A stretch of DNA of 64,000 nucleotides from JAABVD01 sp965204545 (GTDB taxonomy: Bacteria > Verrucomicrobiota > Verrucomicrobiia > Opitutales > UBA2995), in contig CBDBFA010000003.1 of the NCBI GenBank assembly GCA_965204545.1, positions 2,480,001 to 2,544,000 on the forward strand, in the 5' to 3' direction. Made by a program: the position numbers and the translations under genes. Below the pieces are notes generated by a model. That model was not told the origin of the DNA. It did no database searches and was given only the letters and a program-made list of their open reading frames with translations. This document shows, piece after piece, positions 17,888 through 25,823 of this stretch. Position 1 is the stretch's first letter. Each line of letters begins with the position of its first letter.

Positions 17888-19591
17888 ATGGTCAGCGCCA
17901 CGTTCGATCCGCTCCAGTTGATGGGCAGCCTTTCCTCAGAGGAACGGGTCCAGGTCCTGGAGTCTCACCGCAAGGAGCGCCTCCAGTTGATGGCGCACTT
18001 TACCGGTTGCGATCTGGAGGAGGCGCTTTGGCAGGTGTCGCGCGAATCGGGCTACCCCATTGAGGAAAGGCCTCAATTCGACTCCGAGCAGGTTCGGGAC
18101 ATGCCGGCCCGTTTTATCCATGAATACCATTGCCTGCCCATGGGGAGTGATGAAAACCAGTGGATTCTCGGAACCGTCTGGCCGCCGGACGGCCTCATGG
18201 ATGATTGGATTTTTGCCACCATCGGCCGGGAAGTTACCTGGCAACTGATACACCCCGAGTTGGCCAACCGGTTCATCACCGATTTTTTCGGGGTGGGTTC
18301 GGAGAGTTTCGAGGGGGAGGAAGCCGAGCTTTTGGAAAACCAGGTGGAAGTGGAGGAAGAAGATGAGGATGCCGCCATTATCCGATTCGTAAATGAAATC
18401 ATACATCAGGCCGTCCAGGATTCCGCCACCGATATCCACATCGAGCCCCAGGCCGAAGTTTTGCGCATCCGCTACCGCGTGGACGGAGGCCTTGTATCCA
18501 TACCTGTTCCCGATAACCTCCGGCGTTACCAGGATGCCGTAATTTCCCGCATGAAAATTATGGCCAAGCTCAATATTTCAGAACGCAGGCGCCCGCAGGA
18601 TGGCCGTATCAACTACAAGTCAGGAGACAGTGAACTGGATATACGCCTCTCCACCGTGCCGACCCTCCACGGTGAAAGCGTCAGTTTGCGCCTGTTGAAC
18701 AAAAAATCCAAGCCCCTCACTTTTGTCGAATTGGGGCTTCCGGAGGAAGATCGGGCCGTCGTCGATGAAGTGCTGGGATTGCCCCATGGCATCGTGTTGG
18801 TTACCGGACCGACCGGGGCGGGAAAATCCACTTCCCTCAACGCATTTATCCGGGAGGTAAACTCGTCCGACAAGCGGGTCATCACCATTGAGGATCCGGT
18901 GGAATACGAGGTGGAGGGCGTAAATCAGATTCAGGTCAACAATGAAATCGACTTCGGGTTTCCCCAAGCCTTGCGCCACGTCCTGAGGCAGGATCCCGAT
19001 ATTATCATGGTGGGAGAGATGAGGGATACGGAGACCGCCGAAATCGGTATCCAGGCTTCCCTTACCGGACACCTGGTCTTCAGCACCCTTCACACCAACG
19101 ACGCTCCAGGGGCCCTGACCCGCCTGATCGATATGGGCATCGAACCCTTCCTCATCGCCTCGGCCATTGAAATGGTGATCGCCCAGCGCCTGGTGCGAAG
19201 GCTCTGTACCGCCTGTGCCGAACCTCACCCCGTCGGCCGGGAGGAACTCCTGGAAACCGTGCGAAGCCTGCGCTTGGATCCCACCAGGGCCGATGACGTG
19301 ACCAGCCTGCTCCGCCCCAAGGGCTGCAGCCAGTGCCGCGATACCGGGTATTCGGGACGTATCGGGGTATTCGAAATTCTCCGGGTCGACGACCACCTGC
19401 ACGACTTGATTGTGGACCGCGCTTCCTCCCGCGAAATTCGGCGCAAAGCCTCCCGGCACGGCATGAAGGCCCTGGAGGATTCCGCCTGGAATCTGGTGAA
19501 GAAGGGGACGACCTCCCTGGAAGAGATCTTCCGCGTCATAGAACTGGAAGGTTCTTCGGAAAATTCCAAATCTCGGTCGCTGGATGGCTGA
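17888..19591 (+). CDS. gspE: Type II secretion ATPase GspE
   Basis: GspE is the cytoplasmic hexameric ATPase that powers pseudopilus assembly. The 567-residue protein has a diverged N1E domain (SSEERVQVLESHRKERLQLM), a long acidic linker (EVEEEDEDAA), then the catalytic core: DIHIEPQAEVLRIRYRVDG, Walker A GPTGAGKST near residue 309, Asp box VITIEDPVEYEV, Walker B LRQDPDIIMVGEMRDTETAE and His box GHLVFSTLHTNDA. A zinc-binding CTACAEPH ... CSQC pair is present near residues 440-485. The start at 17888 lies 15 bp after the preceding gene, and the stop overlaps gspF. Confidence 0.96.
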   Translation: MVSATFDPLQLMGSLSSEERVQVLESHRKERLQLMAHFTGCDLEEALWQVSRESGYPIEERPQFDSEQVRDMPARFIHEYHCLPMGSDENQWILGTVWPPDGLMDDWIFATIGREVTWQLIHPELANRFITDFFGVGSESFEGEEAELLENQVEVEEEDEDAAIIRFVNEIIHQAVQDSATDIHIEPQAEVLRIRYRVDGGLVSIPVPDNLRRYQDAVISRMKIMAKLNISERRRPQDGRINYKSGDSELDIRLSTVPTLHGESVSLRLLNKKSKPLTFVELGLPEEDRAVVDEVLGLPHGIVLVTGPTGAGKSTSLNAFIREVNSSDKRVITIEDPVEYEVEGVNQIQVNNEIDFGFPQALRHVLRQDPDIIMVGEMRDTETAEIGIQASLTGHLVFSTLHTNDAPGALTRLIDMGIEPFLIASAIEMVIAQRLVRRLCTACAEPHPVGREELLETVRSLRLDPTRADDVTSLLRPKGCSQCRDTGYSGRIGVFEILRVDDHLHDLIVDRASSREIRRKASRHGMKALEDSAWNLVKKGTTSLEEIFRVIELEGSSENSKSRSLDG

Positions 19592-20840
19592 TTTCTCCTA
19601 TTCGGCGCGGGATGCCGCCGGAACCCTGGTATCCAGCCGGTTGACCGCGGTTGACCGCAAGGAAGCTCTAAGAAAAATTCGCAGTCGCGGCCTTACCCCC
19701 ATAAAGGTCACCCAGGGCGCCACTCCGAGCGACAAAGGCGCTAAAACGGGAAAATCCATCGCCGCCAAGTTAAAGTCCCGCCGATCGTCACCCAAAGCCG
19801 TAAAAGTCGGTCGGCGCCATGTGTTGCCTTTCCTGAAAAATTTCCAGGAGTTGTACAAGAGCGGCCTTCCCATTGCCGAGGCCCTTCGCATTCTCCACAA
19901 CCGCATCAAGGATCCGGCCCAGCACGCCATCAACAAGCGCTTGCTCAGAAGCGTGCAGGAGGGCCGCTCCTTTTCCGATGCCCTGGCCGAATTCGGTCCG
20001 GTTTTCGAGCCTTCCACCATCAATCTGATCGGGGCGGGGGAAGTGACCGGGAGTCTTCACGAGGTGTTGGGACGGCTCATTGAATACAGGGAGAACCAGC
20101 GGGAAATGCGCTCCAAGGTGGTCACTTCCCTGGTCTATCCCGGTATCATACTTCTCGTCGCCTTTGGGGTCGTCCTGTTTTTCCTTTTCGGGCTCATGCC
20201 CCGCTTGCAGAGCCTCTTCGATTCGCTGGGAGGACAGTTACCGTTCATCACCAAAGCCCTGATCGGCACAGCCGATTTTCTCATCTACTACGGTCCCTTT
20301 ATTCTGGCCGGTTTAGTGGTCGTATTGGTCGGTACCTGGAGGTGGTATAAAACGAGCGGAGGGCGTCTGCTCCTGGACCGTTTCTTTTTGCGCCTTCCCC
20401 TGGTCGGCAACATGATCATATTTGTCGAAACCACCCGCATTACCCAGACCCTCGGACTCCTCTTGGAAAATGGCGTCACCACGGTCGAATCTTTCAAATT
20501 GACCGAACGCACCATTGGAAACGCCGCCGTTGCTGTCGCCTTCAAGGACGTGCGGCAAAAGGTATTGGAAGGGGTGGCCGTTTCCAAGGCCCTCGAGAGC
20601 ATGGCCCTGATGCCGGACATCATGATCGATTTGATTTCCGTGGGGGAAAACACCGGCAACCTGGTGCCCAGTTTCTACGAAGTCTCCAAGATTTTTCAGA
20701 AGAAACTCGCCCTGGGGTTGTCCGCCCTGAGCGGGGTCATATCCATGGGGGCGCTGTTTTTCGCATTTTTGTTTGTGGCCATGGTGGTATTCGGCATCGT
20801 CGCAGCCGTCTTTTCCGTGAGTTCCAGCCTGGGACAATAA
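19584..20840 (+). CDS. gspF: Type II secretion inner-membrane platform protein GspF
   Basis: GspF is the polytopic platform protein on which pseudopilins assemble. The 418-residue protein starts with the short FSYSARDAAGTLVSSRLTAV segment typical of GspF/PilC, has two copies of the T2SSF domain (first near LPFLKNFQELYKSGLPIAEA, second near MIIFVETTRITQTLGLLLEN), and three membrane helices, for example IILLVAFGVVLFFLFGLMP. The signature VTSLVYPGIILL and the final FFAFLFVAMVVFGIVAAVF helix fit. It is the last gene of the operon and is followed by a nested palindrome that may act as terminator. No prepilin peptidase gene is in the cluster. Confidence 0.95.
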   Translation: MADFSYSARDAAGTLVSSRLTAVDRKEALRKIRSRGLTPIKVTQGATPSDKGAKTGKSIAAKLKSRRSSPKAVKVGRRHVLPFLKNFQELYKSGLPIAEALRILHNRIKDPAQHAINKRLLRSVQEGRSFSDALAEFGPVFEPSTINLIGAGEVTGSLHEVLGRLIEYRENQREMRSKVVTSLVYPGIILLVAFGVVLFFLFGLMPRLQSLFDSLGGQLPFITKALIGTADFLIYYGPFILAGLVVVLVGTWRWYKTSGGRLLLDRFFLRLPLVGNMIIFVETTRITQTLGLLLENGVTTVESFKLTERTIGNAAVAVAFKDVRQKVLEGVAVSKALESMALMPDIMIDLISVGENTGNLVPSFYEVSKIFQKKLALGLSALSGVISMGALFFAFLFVAMVVFGIVAAVFSVSSSLGQ

Positions 20841-20850
20841 CCCTTATTGC

Positions 20851-21024
20851 CGGAATGGCGCTTGGTTAACCGTGTTTGTAAAGGAATATGGTATGGACGC
20901 CAAGCGGGGTCATGCCGTAGAAAAATGATGCTTGTCGGGGTCAGTCGTTGATTTTTGACATGTCCCCATGTTGAAAATAAATGACTGACCCCATTGAGCC
21001 TGTATTTAACCAGGCGCCATTCCG
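20851..21024. repeat. Nested palindromic element after gspF
   Basis: The outer arms, CGGAATGGCGCTTGGTTAA (20851-20869) and its near-complement 21006-21024, match at 18 of 19 bases. An inner pair, GGGGTCAGTCGTTGATTTT from 20937 and its complement ending at 20992, matches at 17 of 19. The inner pair shares the GGGGTCA head with the palindromes at 23584, 24427, 39729, 58833 and 62188. No coding frame is inside. It directly follows the gspF stop. Confidence 0.75.
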
Positions 21025-21036
21025 CTTTTGCCATAA

Positions 21037-22239
21037 ATGCTATTTTCTCCGAAGAATAAAGGTGGATTCGAGAGTTCGCTCAAAAAGCGGATTGCATCCG
21101 ATGACATCACCCGCCTTCGGTTGAAATACGATTTGTGGTATCAGTCCTTCGACAGGCAGGAAGGCAACAAGGTCTGGTTGGATGGCCGCGAACTCCTGAT
21201 GCTGTCCAGCAATGATTATCTGGGATTGGCCTATGACCCGAGGGTCTGGGAAGCGGCCCGGGATGCCTTGATGGAATGGGGCACCAGTCCGACCGGTTCT
21301 CGTATTTCCAACGGAAGCCGCCGTTACCACCGGGAATTGGAAGAACAATTGGCCGAATTTTTGGGCAAGGAGGCCTGTCATATTCATTCGGCCGGATACC
21401 TCTCCTGCCTGGCCTCCGCCTCCGCCTTTGTGGACAAGGGCGATGTCATACTGGTTGATCGTAATGTACATTCCAGTTTGTGGGATGGAATTCTGTTGTC
21501 CAGGGCATCGATAGAAAGATTCTTCCACAACGACCCGGCGGATTTGCGGAATGTCCTGTCCTACGTGGACCCGCACCGCAAAAAGATGCTGGTCATCGAA
21601 GGGGTTTACTCCATGGAAGGCCACCTCAGCCCGTTGCCTGAATGTGTGGAAATCGCTTCCGAACACGATTGCTTCATCGTGTTGGACGACGCCCACGGGT
21701 TCGGTGTCATGGGTGAACAAGGCCGGGGTACTGCCCATCACTTCGGTGTGGAGGATCGGATCGACCTCATTTGCGGAAGTTTTTCCAAATCCCTGGCCAG
21801 CACCGGAGGCTTTATCGCGGCGGACCGCTCCGTCATCGAGTACTTGAGAACCTATTCGAAACAAACCATATTCAGCGCTGCCTTGAGCCCCTCCCAAGCC
21901 GCCGCCGCGGCCAAGGCCCTGGATATTCAACGGCGGGAGCCGGAGCATTTACAGCGCTTATGGCAAAATACACGCCGTTACCTGGATTTCCTGGAAGGCC
22001 TGAAACTCGACTATTGGCAAAGCCAGACACCCGCTGTCCCCATCCTGGTCGGGAGCAGGGAAAAGGCCTATTTTTTTCAAAAACGACTTATGGACAAGGG
22101 GGTCTACGCAAACCTGGTCATTCCTCCGGCTGTTCCCCCGGGGAAGGACCTCATCCGCACGGCCATTTCAGCCAGCTTCACGCCGGAGGACATGGACCGC
22201 ATAGAGGACGCCGTCGCCCATGCTGCCAGAGTGCTTTAA
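21037..22239 (+). CDS. PLP-dependent alpha-oxoamine synthase (8-amino-7-oxononanoate synthase family)
   Basis: This 400-residue fold-type I PLP enzyme belongs to the family that condenses an acyl-CoA (or acyl-ACP) with an amino acid: BioF, Kbl, HemA and serine palmitoyltransferase. The visible core is SSNDYLGLAYDP, GTSPTGSRISNGSRRYHREL, FVDKGDVILVDRNVHSS, the Asp motif FIVLDDAHGFGVMGEQGRG and the PLP lysine in GSFSKSLASTGGF. The substrate cannot be read from sequence, and no biotin genes are nearby, so BioF is not assured. A serine palmitoyltransferase-like role in sphingolipid synthesis is an alternative. It is a monocistronic-looking gene between two repeat regions. Confidence 0.85.
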   Translation: MLFSPKNKGGFESSLKKRIASDDITRLRLKYDLWYQSFDRQEGNKVWLDGRELLMLSSNDYLGLAYDPRVWEAARDALMEWGTSPTGSRISNGSRRYHRELEEQLAEFLGKEACHIHSAGYLSCLASASAFVDKGDVILVDRNVHSSLWDGILLSRASIERFFHNDPADLRNVLSYVDPHRKKMLVIEGVYSMEGHLSPLPECVEIASEHDCFIVLDDAHGFGVMGEQGRGTAHHFGVEDRIDLICGSFSKSLASTGGFIAADRSVIEYLRTYSKQTIFSAALSPSQAAAAAKALDIQRREPEHLQRLWQNTRRYLDFLEGLKLDYWQSQTPAVPILVGSREKAYFFQKRLMDKGVYANLVIPPAVPPGKDLIRTAISASFTPEDMDRIEDAVAHAARVL

Positions 22240-22430
22240 GGCGCTGTAAGGCGTCGTTGGCGCCAATGAGGAATAAAAAGAGTTGCTGAGATGCTGAGAT
22301 GCTGAGTTGCTGAGATTTCTTAGAATCTTGATCTTGATCTTGAAGGTGATCGTGATCGAAATACTGAAACCAGAGAACTACGAAAGTCGCGAAGGAGCGC
22401 GAAAAAGGAAAATAGAAGAGTAAAGCTATC
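22240..22430. repeat. Repeat-mosaic gap
   Basis: No gene is seen. Directly at the stop is a GGCGCTGTAAGGCGTCG / GGCGCC block, then CTGAGATG units (22283-22317), a TTGATC triplet repeat (22326-22342), GTGATCGTGATCG, and a GTCGCGAAGGAGCGCGAAA block. These words are shared with other gaps. Confidence 0.75.
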
Positions 22431-23582
22431 ATGAAAGGTGAAGTTGGAATCGGTATTATCGGATTGGGGAACATGGGTCAGTTCTACGCCTGCGGGCTTT
22501 TGGACGGGCAGGTTCCCGGTCTGAGTCTGGCTGCGGTATGCGATGTGCAGGAGGAGCGCACGGCCTGCTATGAATCGGTTGAAAGGTTCACCGATCCGCA
22601 CGAGATGTTCCAGTCCGATGCGGTGGACGCTGTGCATATTGCCACCCCTCATTATTTCCATACCACCCTTGGTATCGCCGCTTTGGAGGCCGGCTTGCAT
22701 GTGCTGGTCGATAAACCGATTTCCGTGCACAAGGCCGATTGCGAGCGCCTCATCGCCGCCCACCGGAAAGAAGATCAGGTCTTTGCCGCCATGCTCAACC
22801 AACGGACCGACCCCCGTTTCCTGAAGCTGAAGAGCCTGATTGAGACGGGCCAACTGGGTCGAATTAACCGCATGCAATGGACGGTGACGGATTGGTTTCG
22901 TACGGAAGCCTACTATTCCTCGGGGGCTTGGCGCGCCACCTGGAAGGGAGAAGGGGGCGGAGTGCTCCTGAATCAGTGTCCCCATCAATTGGATTTGTGG
23001 CAGTGGTTGTTTGGCATGCCGGTGGAAATCTTTGCCCATTGCGACCTGGGCCGGTTTCACGATATCGAGGTCGAGGACGCGGTCACCGCCTTCCTGCGCT
23101 ACGAAAACGGAACTACCGGGGTCTTCATATCCACTACCGGGGAAGCGCCCGGGGTCAACCGTTTGGAGATTGCGGCCGAGCGCGGCCTGGTCGTGCTGGA
23201 GGGGGATTCCATACGCTGGACACGCAATGAAACCGAGTCGTCAATTTTTTCCAGGGAATGCCCACAGGGATTTGGCAAGGTTCCCAACTGGAAAGTGGAA
23301 ATACCGATCGAGGGCACAGGCCCTCAGCACATGGGTGTATTCAAGAATTTTGCCGATGCGATTCGGGGAGAGGCCGAACTCATTTTCCCGGGCGCGGATG
23401 GCATCTATTCGGTGGAACTGGCCAATGCCATCCTCTTCTCCGGGCTCAACCATCGTTCCGTATCCCTGCCCCTCGATGCGGCCGCATACGAAGGCATGCT
23501 CATGGATTTGATCGAAACATCGACCCATAAAAAGAAAGCGGTCCGGACCTCGGTCGAGACCGACATGACCTCGTCGTTTTAG
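22431..23582 (+). CDS. Gfo/Idh/MocA family oxidoreductase
   Basis: This 383-residue NAD(P)-dependent dehydrogenase acts on a sugar or sugar-derived substrate; the exact substrate is not readable. The N-terminal Rossmann motif is IGIIGLGNMGQFYACGL (GxGxxG). The catalytic lysine motif is HVLVDKPISVHKADCERL (EKP-type, here DKP). The C-terminal alpha/beta domain carries GGGVLLNQCPHQLDLWQWLF, where the histidine belongs to the conserved catalytic site. It may have been regulated by the broken GntR-family gene downstream, since such pairs are common. Its last 11 codons are duplicated at 24394-24425, beyond a TA module. Confidence 0.9.
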   Translation: MKGEVGIGIIGLGNMGQFYACGLLDGQVPGLSLAAVCDVQEERTACYESVERFTDPHEMFQSDAVDAVHIATPHYFHTTLGIAALEAGLHVLVDKPISVHKADCERLIAAHRKEDQVFAAMLNQRTDPRFLKLKSLIETGQLGRINRMQWTVTDWFRTEAYYSSGAWRATWKGEGGGVLLNQCPHQLDLWQWLFGMPVEIFAHCDLGRFHDIEVEDAVTAFLRYENGTTGVFISTTGEAPGVNRLEIAAERGLVVLEGDSIRWTRNETESSIFSRECPQGFGKVPNWKVEIPIEGTGPQHMGVFKNFADAIRGEAELIFPGADGIYSVELANAILFSGLNHRSVSLPLDAAAYEGMLMDLIETSTHKKKAVRTSVETDMTSSF

Positions 23583-23618
23583 TGGCAAAAAAGGGGTCAA
23601 ACGCAAAATGTTAACATC
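23550..23618. repeat. 69-bp direct repeat, left copy
   Basis: This segment is identical to 24394-24462. It covers the end of the oxidoreductase gene including its stop, plus the left arm of a GGGGTCA palindrome up to TTAACATC. The two copies bracket the PIN/RHH module, giving an 844-bp repeat-to-repeat unit. Confidence 0.9.
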
Positions 23619-23644
23619 TGATTGCGTTTGACCCCTTTTTTGCC
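23584..23644. repeat. GGGGTCA palindrome, deletion copy (A)
   Basis: The 21-bp arms GGCAAAAAAGGGGTCAAACG plus C (23584-23604, and complement 23624-23644) are perfect inverted repeats. Only AAAATGTTAACATCTGATT lies between them, so the internal loop seen in the related copies at 24427, 39729 and 62188 has been lost. With A and T runs outside the stem it could act as a two-way terminator between the convergent oxidoreductase and PIN genes. Confidence 0.85.
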
Positions 23645-23651
23645 CGTCGTT

Positions 23652-24077
23652 CTAACCGTTCCGAGTAAAATCAAGGTCTATAACTTCACTTATGAAGACC
23701 TCTACTGTCACGATAGGAATCTTCTCCCACTGCCCCAATTTGAGTAGGTGTCTATCGCCGGAAACGATGTATTGAGCATTGGAAGCAACTGCTGCCTCTA
23801 ATATACGATCATCATCCGGATCACTGGTAACGGCTTCGATGACGAGGTGCGGTTCAATAAAATCAAACGTGTCCCGCACCAGTGCCATAATTTCGTGAAC
23901 CTCTTCTGATCGAAGCCCGAATTTTGGGCGGCTGAGAACATCTTCCAGTTCACGTAAAATAGGCGCCGAAATGTAATTGGTTACGAGACCTCGGGATGCT
24001 GCCAGAATGATATTTCGAGGGTTGCCGCCAAATAGAAGGCCCGACACAAGGATGTTCGTGTCGCAAACGATGTTCAC
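23652..24077 (-). CDS. PIN-domain toxin (VapC-like, COG1569-type)
   Basis: This 141-residue PIN ribonuclease is probably the toxin of a type II module with the upstream ribbon-helix-helix gene. The acidic residues of the PIN active site are visible: NIVCDTNILVSG (Asp6), LRELEDVL, DPDDDRILEAA and VSGDRHLLKLG. The gene starts within the last codons of the antitoxin (four-base overlap), the usual coupling for TA pairs. It converges on the oxidoreductase gene with palindrome A between. The RNA target is not known. Confidence 0.88.
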   Translation of the reverse strand: MNIVCDTNILVSGLLFGGNPRNIILAASRGLVTNYISAPILRELEDVLSRPKFGLRSEEVHEIMALVRDTFDFIEPHLVIEAVTSDPDDDRILEAAVASNAQYIVSGDRHLLKLGQWEKIPIVTVEVFISEVIDLDFTRNG

Positions 24078-24325
24078 GACCTTCTGCCTTTGCCTCGCCG
24101 TACCCTCCGAATTTCCGTTTCGACATCACGTTTCGTAAGTTTTAGCCTCTCGGTGAGGCGGTCACCGAGGCGAAATACGTCCTCCCACTGTTTCTGGCGT
24201 CGCACATAATCGCGTGCAGCCTGACGGAGAAGTTCGGACCGTGAACGAGACTCCCGGGCTGCCACGGAATCTATTTCCTTCAGCAGTTGGTCCTGGAACG
24301 AAATATTGACCGTAACATTACTCAT
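24074..24325 (-). CDS. Ribbon-helix-helix antitoxin partner
   Basis: An 83-residue CopG/RHH-type protein: MSNVTVNISFQDQLLKEIDS supplies the DNA-binding strand and first helix, and SRSELLRQAARDYVRR the second helix. The basic C-terminus (RRVRRGKGRRS) probably wraps the PIN toxin. I chose the ATG at 24325 rather than an upstream TTG-type start because the RHH strand begins there and the palindromic operator lies just upstream. It neutralises the PIN protein and represses the pair by analogy with VapB families. Confidence 0.85.
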   Translation of the reverse strand: MSNVTVNISFQDQLLKEIDSVAARESRSRSELLRQAARDYVRRQKQWEDVFRLGDRLTERLKLTKRDVETEIRRVRRGKGRRS

Positions 24326-24334
24326 GAGGCAAAC

Positions 24335-24351
24335 TATACAAAGTTTGTATA
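24335..24351 (-). promoter_or_regulatory. Palindromic operator of the PIN/RHH module
   Basis: TATACAAAGTTTGTATA is a perfect 8+1+8 palindrome 10 bp upstream of the antitoxin start. RHH antitoxins autoregulate by binding such palindromes. The role is inferred from position and symmetry. Confidence 0.6.
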
Positions 24352-24393
24352 TTTGTGTCAATAGGCCAAATCCACGGTACGTTCATCCGGTAG

Positions 24394-24462
24394 TCGGTCG
24401 AGACCGACATGACCTCGTCGTTTTAGTGGCAAAAAAGGGGTCAAACGCAAAATGTTAACATC
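24394..24462. repeat. 69-bp direct repeat, right copy
   Basis: This segment is identical to 23550-23618. It includes a second copy of the last codons and stop of the oxidoreductase gene, here detached from any reading frame of that gene, and runs into the left arm of palindrome B. Confidence 0.9.
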
Positions 24463-24538
24463 GCCTTCTAGTTTTACCTGAATGACTGAAGCGAACCAAT
24501 CAGATGTTAACATTTTGCGTTTGACCCCTTTTTTGCCA
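24427..24538. repeat. GGGGTCA palindrome, full copy (B)
   Basis: Perfect 36-bp arms (24427-24462 and 24503-24538) begin TGGCAAAAAAGGGGTCAAAC and end GTTAACATC, around a 40-nt loop containing TTTTACCTGAATGACTGAAG. The A and T runs flank the stem. The right end abuts the truncated GntR-type regulator. Confidence 0.92.
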
Positions 24539-24540
24539 CT

Positions 24541-25010
24541 CGGCCTGGGTAAACCCGAGTTCTCGGGCAATGGAAGAGGGCCTTCTTCATGCGCTTCCCA
24601 ATAGAGGGGTTTCGATCAGCCGCCTGCCCACCCGGGAAGCGCGTCGCATTTACTTGAGGACGCGCCGGGACCTGGAAACGCTGGCGCTGCGTGACGGGTT
24701 TCCCCATTGGTCCGGAAATGACCTGCTCGCAGTGGAAAAAATCCTGAGGCATTTTCGGGTGGCCGCCGAATTTGGCGACCTCTCGGAGGTTATTGAATAT
24801 GACGTAGCTTTCCACCGTTCGATCATTGAAAGGTACTGGGAGGACAACCTGTTGGTGTTGTGGCTGCCTCTGATGACGACTTTGGCGCTGCCCTACTCGA
24901 GGCACCGCGACCTGATGGAGAGTTATCAGGAGCATCTGGATATCCTGGCCACTCTCAAGAAGGGAGATTTGGAGCAAGCCCTCACCTTATTGAAAACCCA
25001 CATTCAATAA
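24541..25010 (+). pseudogene. GntR-family regulator remnant (FCD effector domain, DNA-binding half missing)
   Basis: The reading frame resembles the end of a GntR winged helix (EEGLLHALPNRGVSISRLPT) followed by a helical FCD domain: RRIYLRTRRDLETLALRD, DVAFHRSIIERYWEDNLL and SYQEHLDILATLKKGDLEQA. The metal or effector residues of FCD (Asp and His in DVAFH, His in EHLDIL) are kept. The first about 50 residues of the winged helix are absent, and palindrome B lies immediately upstream. The first ATG is at 24570. I read this as a regulator broken by insertion and deletion; translation of the fragment is doubtful. Confidence 0.75.
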
Positions 25011-25182
25011 AAGAGTGAAGAGTGGAACAGAGGGGTAGGAATCAGGAATTGAGTCCACGAAGGGGAATCCGCCTGGGCCACGGTCTGCGGTGTGACATGC
25101 GGGCTAGTTTGGTGAATGAGCCAATTCAATGATTTTTGATACTTGACCCTGTCGGCGCGCGTTATGTATTACATTGTCCTAC

Positions 25183-25398
25183 ATGAATGCGATTACAGTT
25201 CGAATACCGGATGAGCTCAAAAGCGAATTACAGCAGATTAGTGAGTTCACCCAAAGGCCCGTCAGCGATTTGGTTCGCGAGTCGGTAAGAAGGTACGTTG
25301 CCTTGGAGCGATTTCGACAGTTGAGAAATAAAACGAGGATTTTTGCTGAGGCTCAGGGATTTCTGACGGACGAAGACGTTTTTAACCGGTTGTCGTGA
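25183..25398 (+). CDS. Ribbon-helix-helix antitoxin of the second PIN module
   Basis: This 71-residue protein starts MNAITVRIPDELKSELQQIS, a typical RHH strand plus helix, followed by RPVSDLVRESVRRYVALERF, the second helix. The C-terminus (ERFRQLRNKTRIFAEAQGFL) is the toxin-binding segment. The ATG at 25183 is preferred over a TTG nine bases upstream. An ATGTA ... TACAT partial palindrome overlaps the start region (about 25164-25184) and could be the operator. The stop overlaps the GTG start of the PIN gene. Confidence 0.85.
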   Translation: MNAITVRIPDELKSELQQISEFTQRPVSDLVRESVRRYVALERFRQLRNKTRIFAEAQGFLTDEDVFNRLS

Positions 25399-25796
25399 GC
25401 AGCGTGGTTCTCGACACCAATGTTGTGTTCGCGGCGTTTGCGACACGTGGTTTGTGCGAGTCAACATTCGAACTTTGCCTCGAGCGCCACGAATTGATCA
25501 CGAGTGATTTTCTGTTAGGTGAAATTCAGGAAAAGTTGATTGAGAAACTGCAGTTGCCGATCGGCACCGTCGAGGAAATCCTGGCTTTGTATAAAGCGAG
25601 CAGCAGGTTGGTAATTCCGTTGGAACTTGAAAAGGATGTATGCCGCGATGCGGAGGATATTCCGGTTCTGGGGACCTGTTTGAGTGCGAAAGTCAATTTT
25701 CTGGTTACTGGAGACAAAGACCTTCTTGAATTAGGAAGCTTCCGAAATACGAGGATATTATCACCCCGTGAGTTTTACCAATCCCAAAGTCGCTAA
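25395..25796 (+). CDS. PIN-domain toxin, second module
   Basis: This 133-residue PIN-family protein starts at GTG (SSVVLDTNVVFAAF). Active-site acids are in LDTN, GEIQEKL, CRDAEDIPVLG and VTGDKDLLELG. It is the likely endoribonuclease toxin of the pair formed with the RHH gene that it overlaps by four bases. It ends 27 bp before the 3' end of tRNA-Val, which is on the opposite strand. It belongs to the same broad family as the PIN gene at 23652 but is clearly diverged from it. Confidence 0.88.
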   Translation: MSSVVLDTNVVFAAFATRGLCESTFELCLERHELITSDFLLGEIQEKLIEKLQLPIGTVEEILALYKASSRLVIPLELEKDVCRDAEDIPVLGTCLSAKVNFLVTGDKDLLELGSFRNTRILSPREFYQSQSR

Positions 25797-25823
25797 GGCA
25801 GGATCTTCCTTCTTCCTTTAAAA

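Noticed and set aside
23550..24462. Phage or ICE attachment sites
   Set aside because: The 69-bp repeat resembles attL/attR, but there is no integrase, excisionase or phage gene between the copies.
24427..24538. Integron attC site
   Set aside because: The arms lack the R'/R'' core GTTRRRY and unpaired bases, and no integrase is present. The cassette-like appearance is explained under the direct-repeat finding.
24358..24570. 70-codon minus-strand frame
   Set aside because: It consists of palindrome B and the duplicated gene end read backwards.
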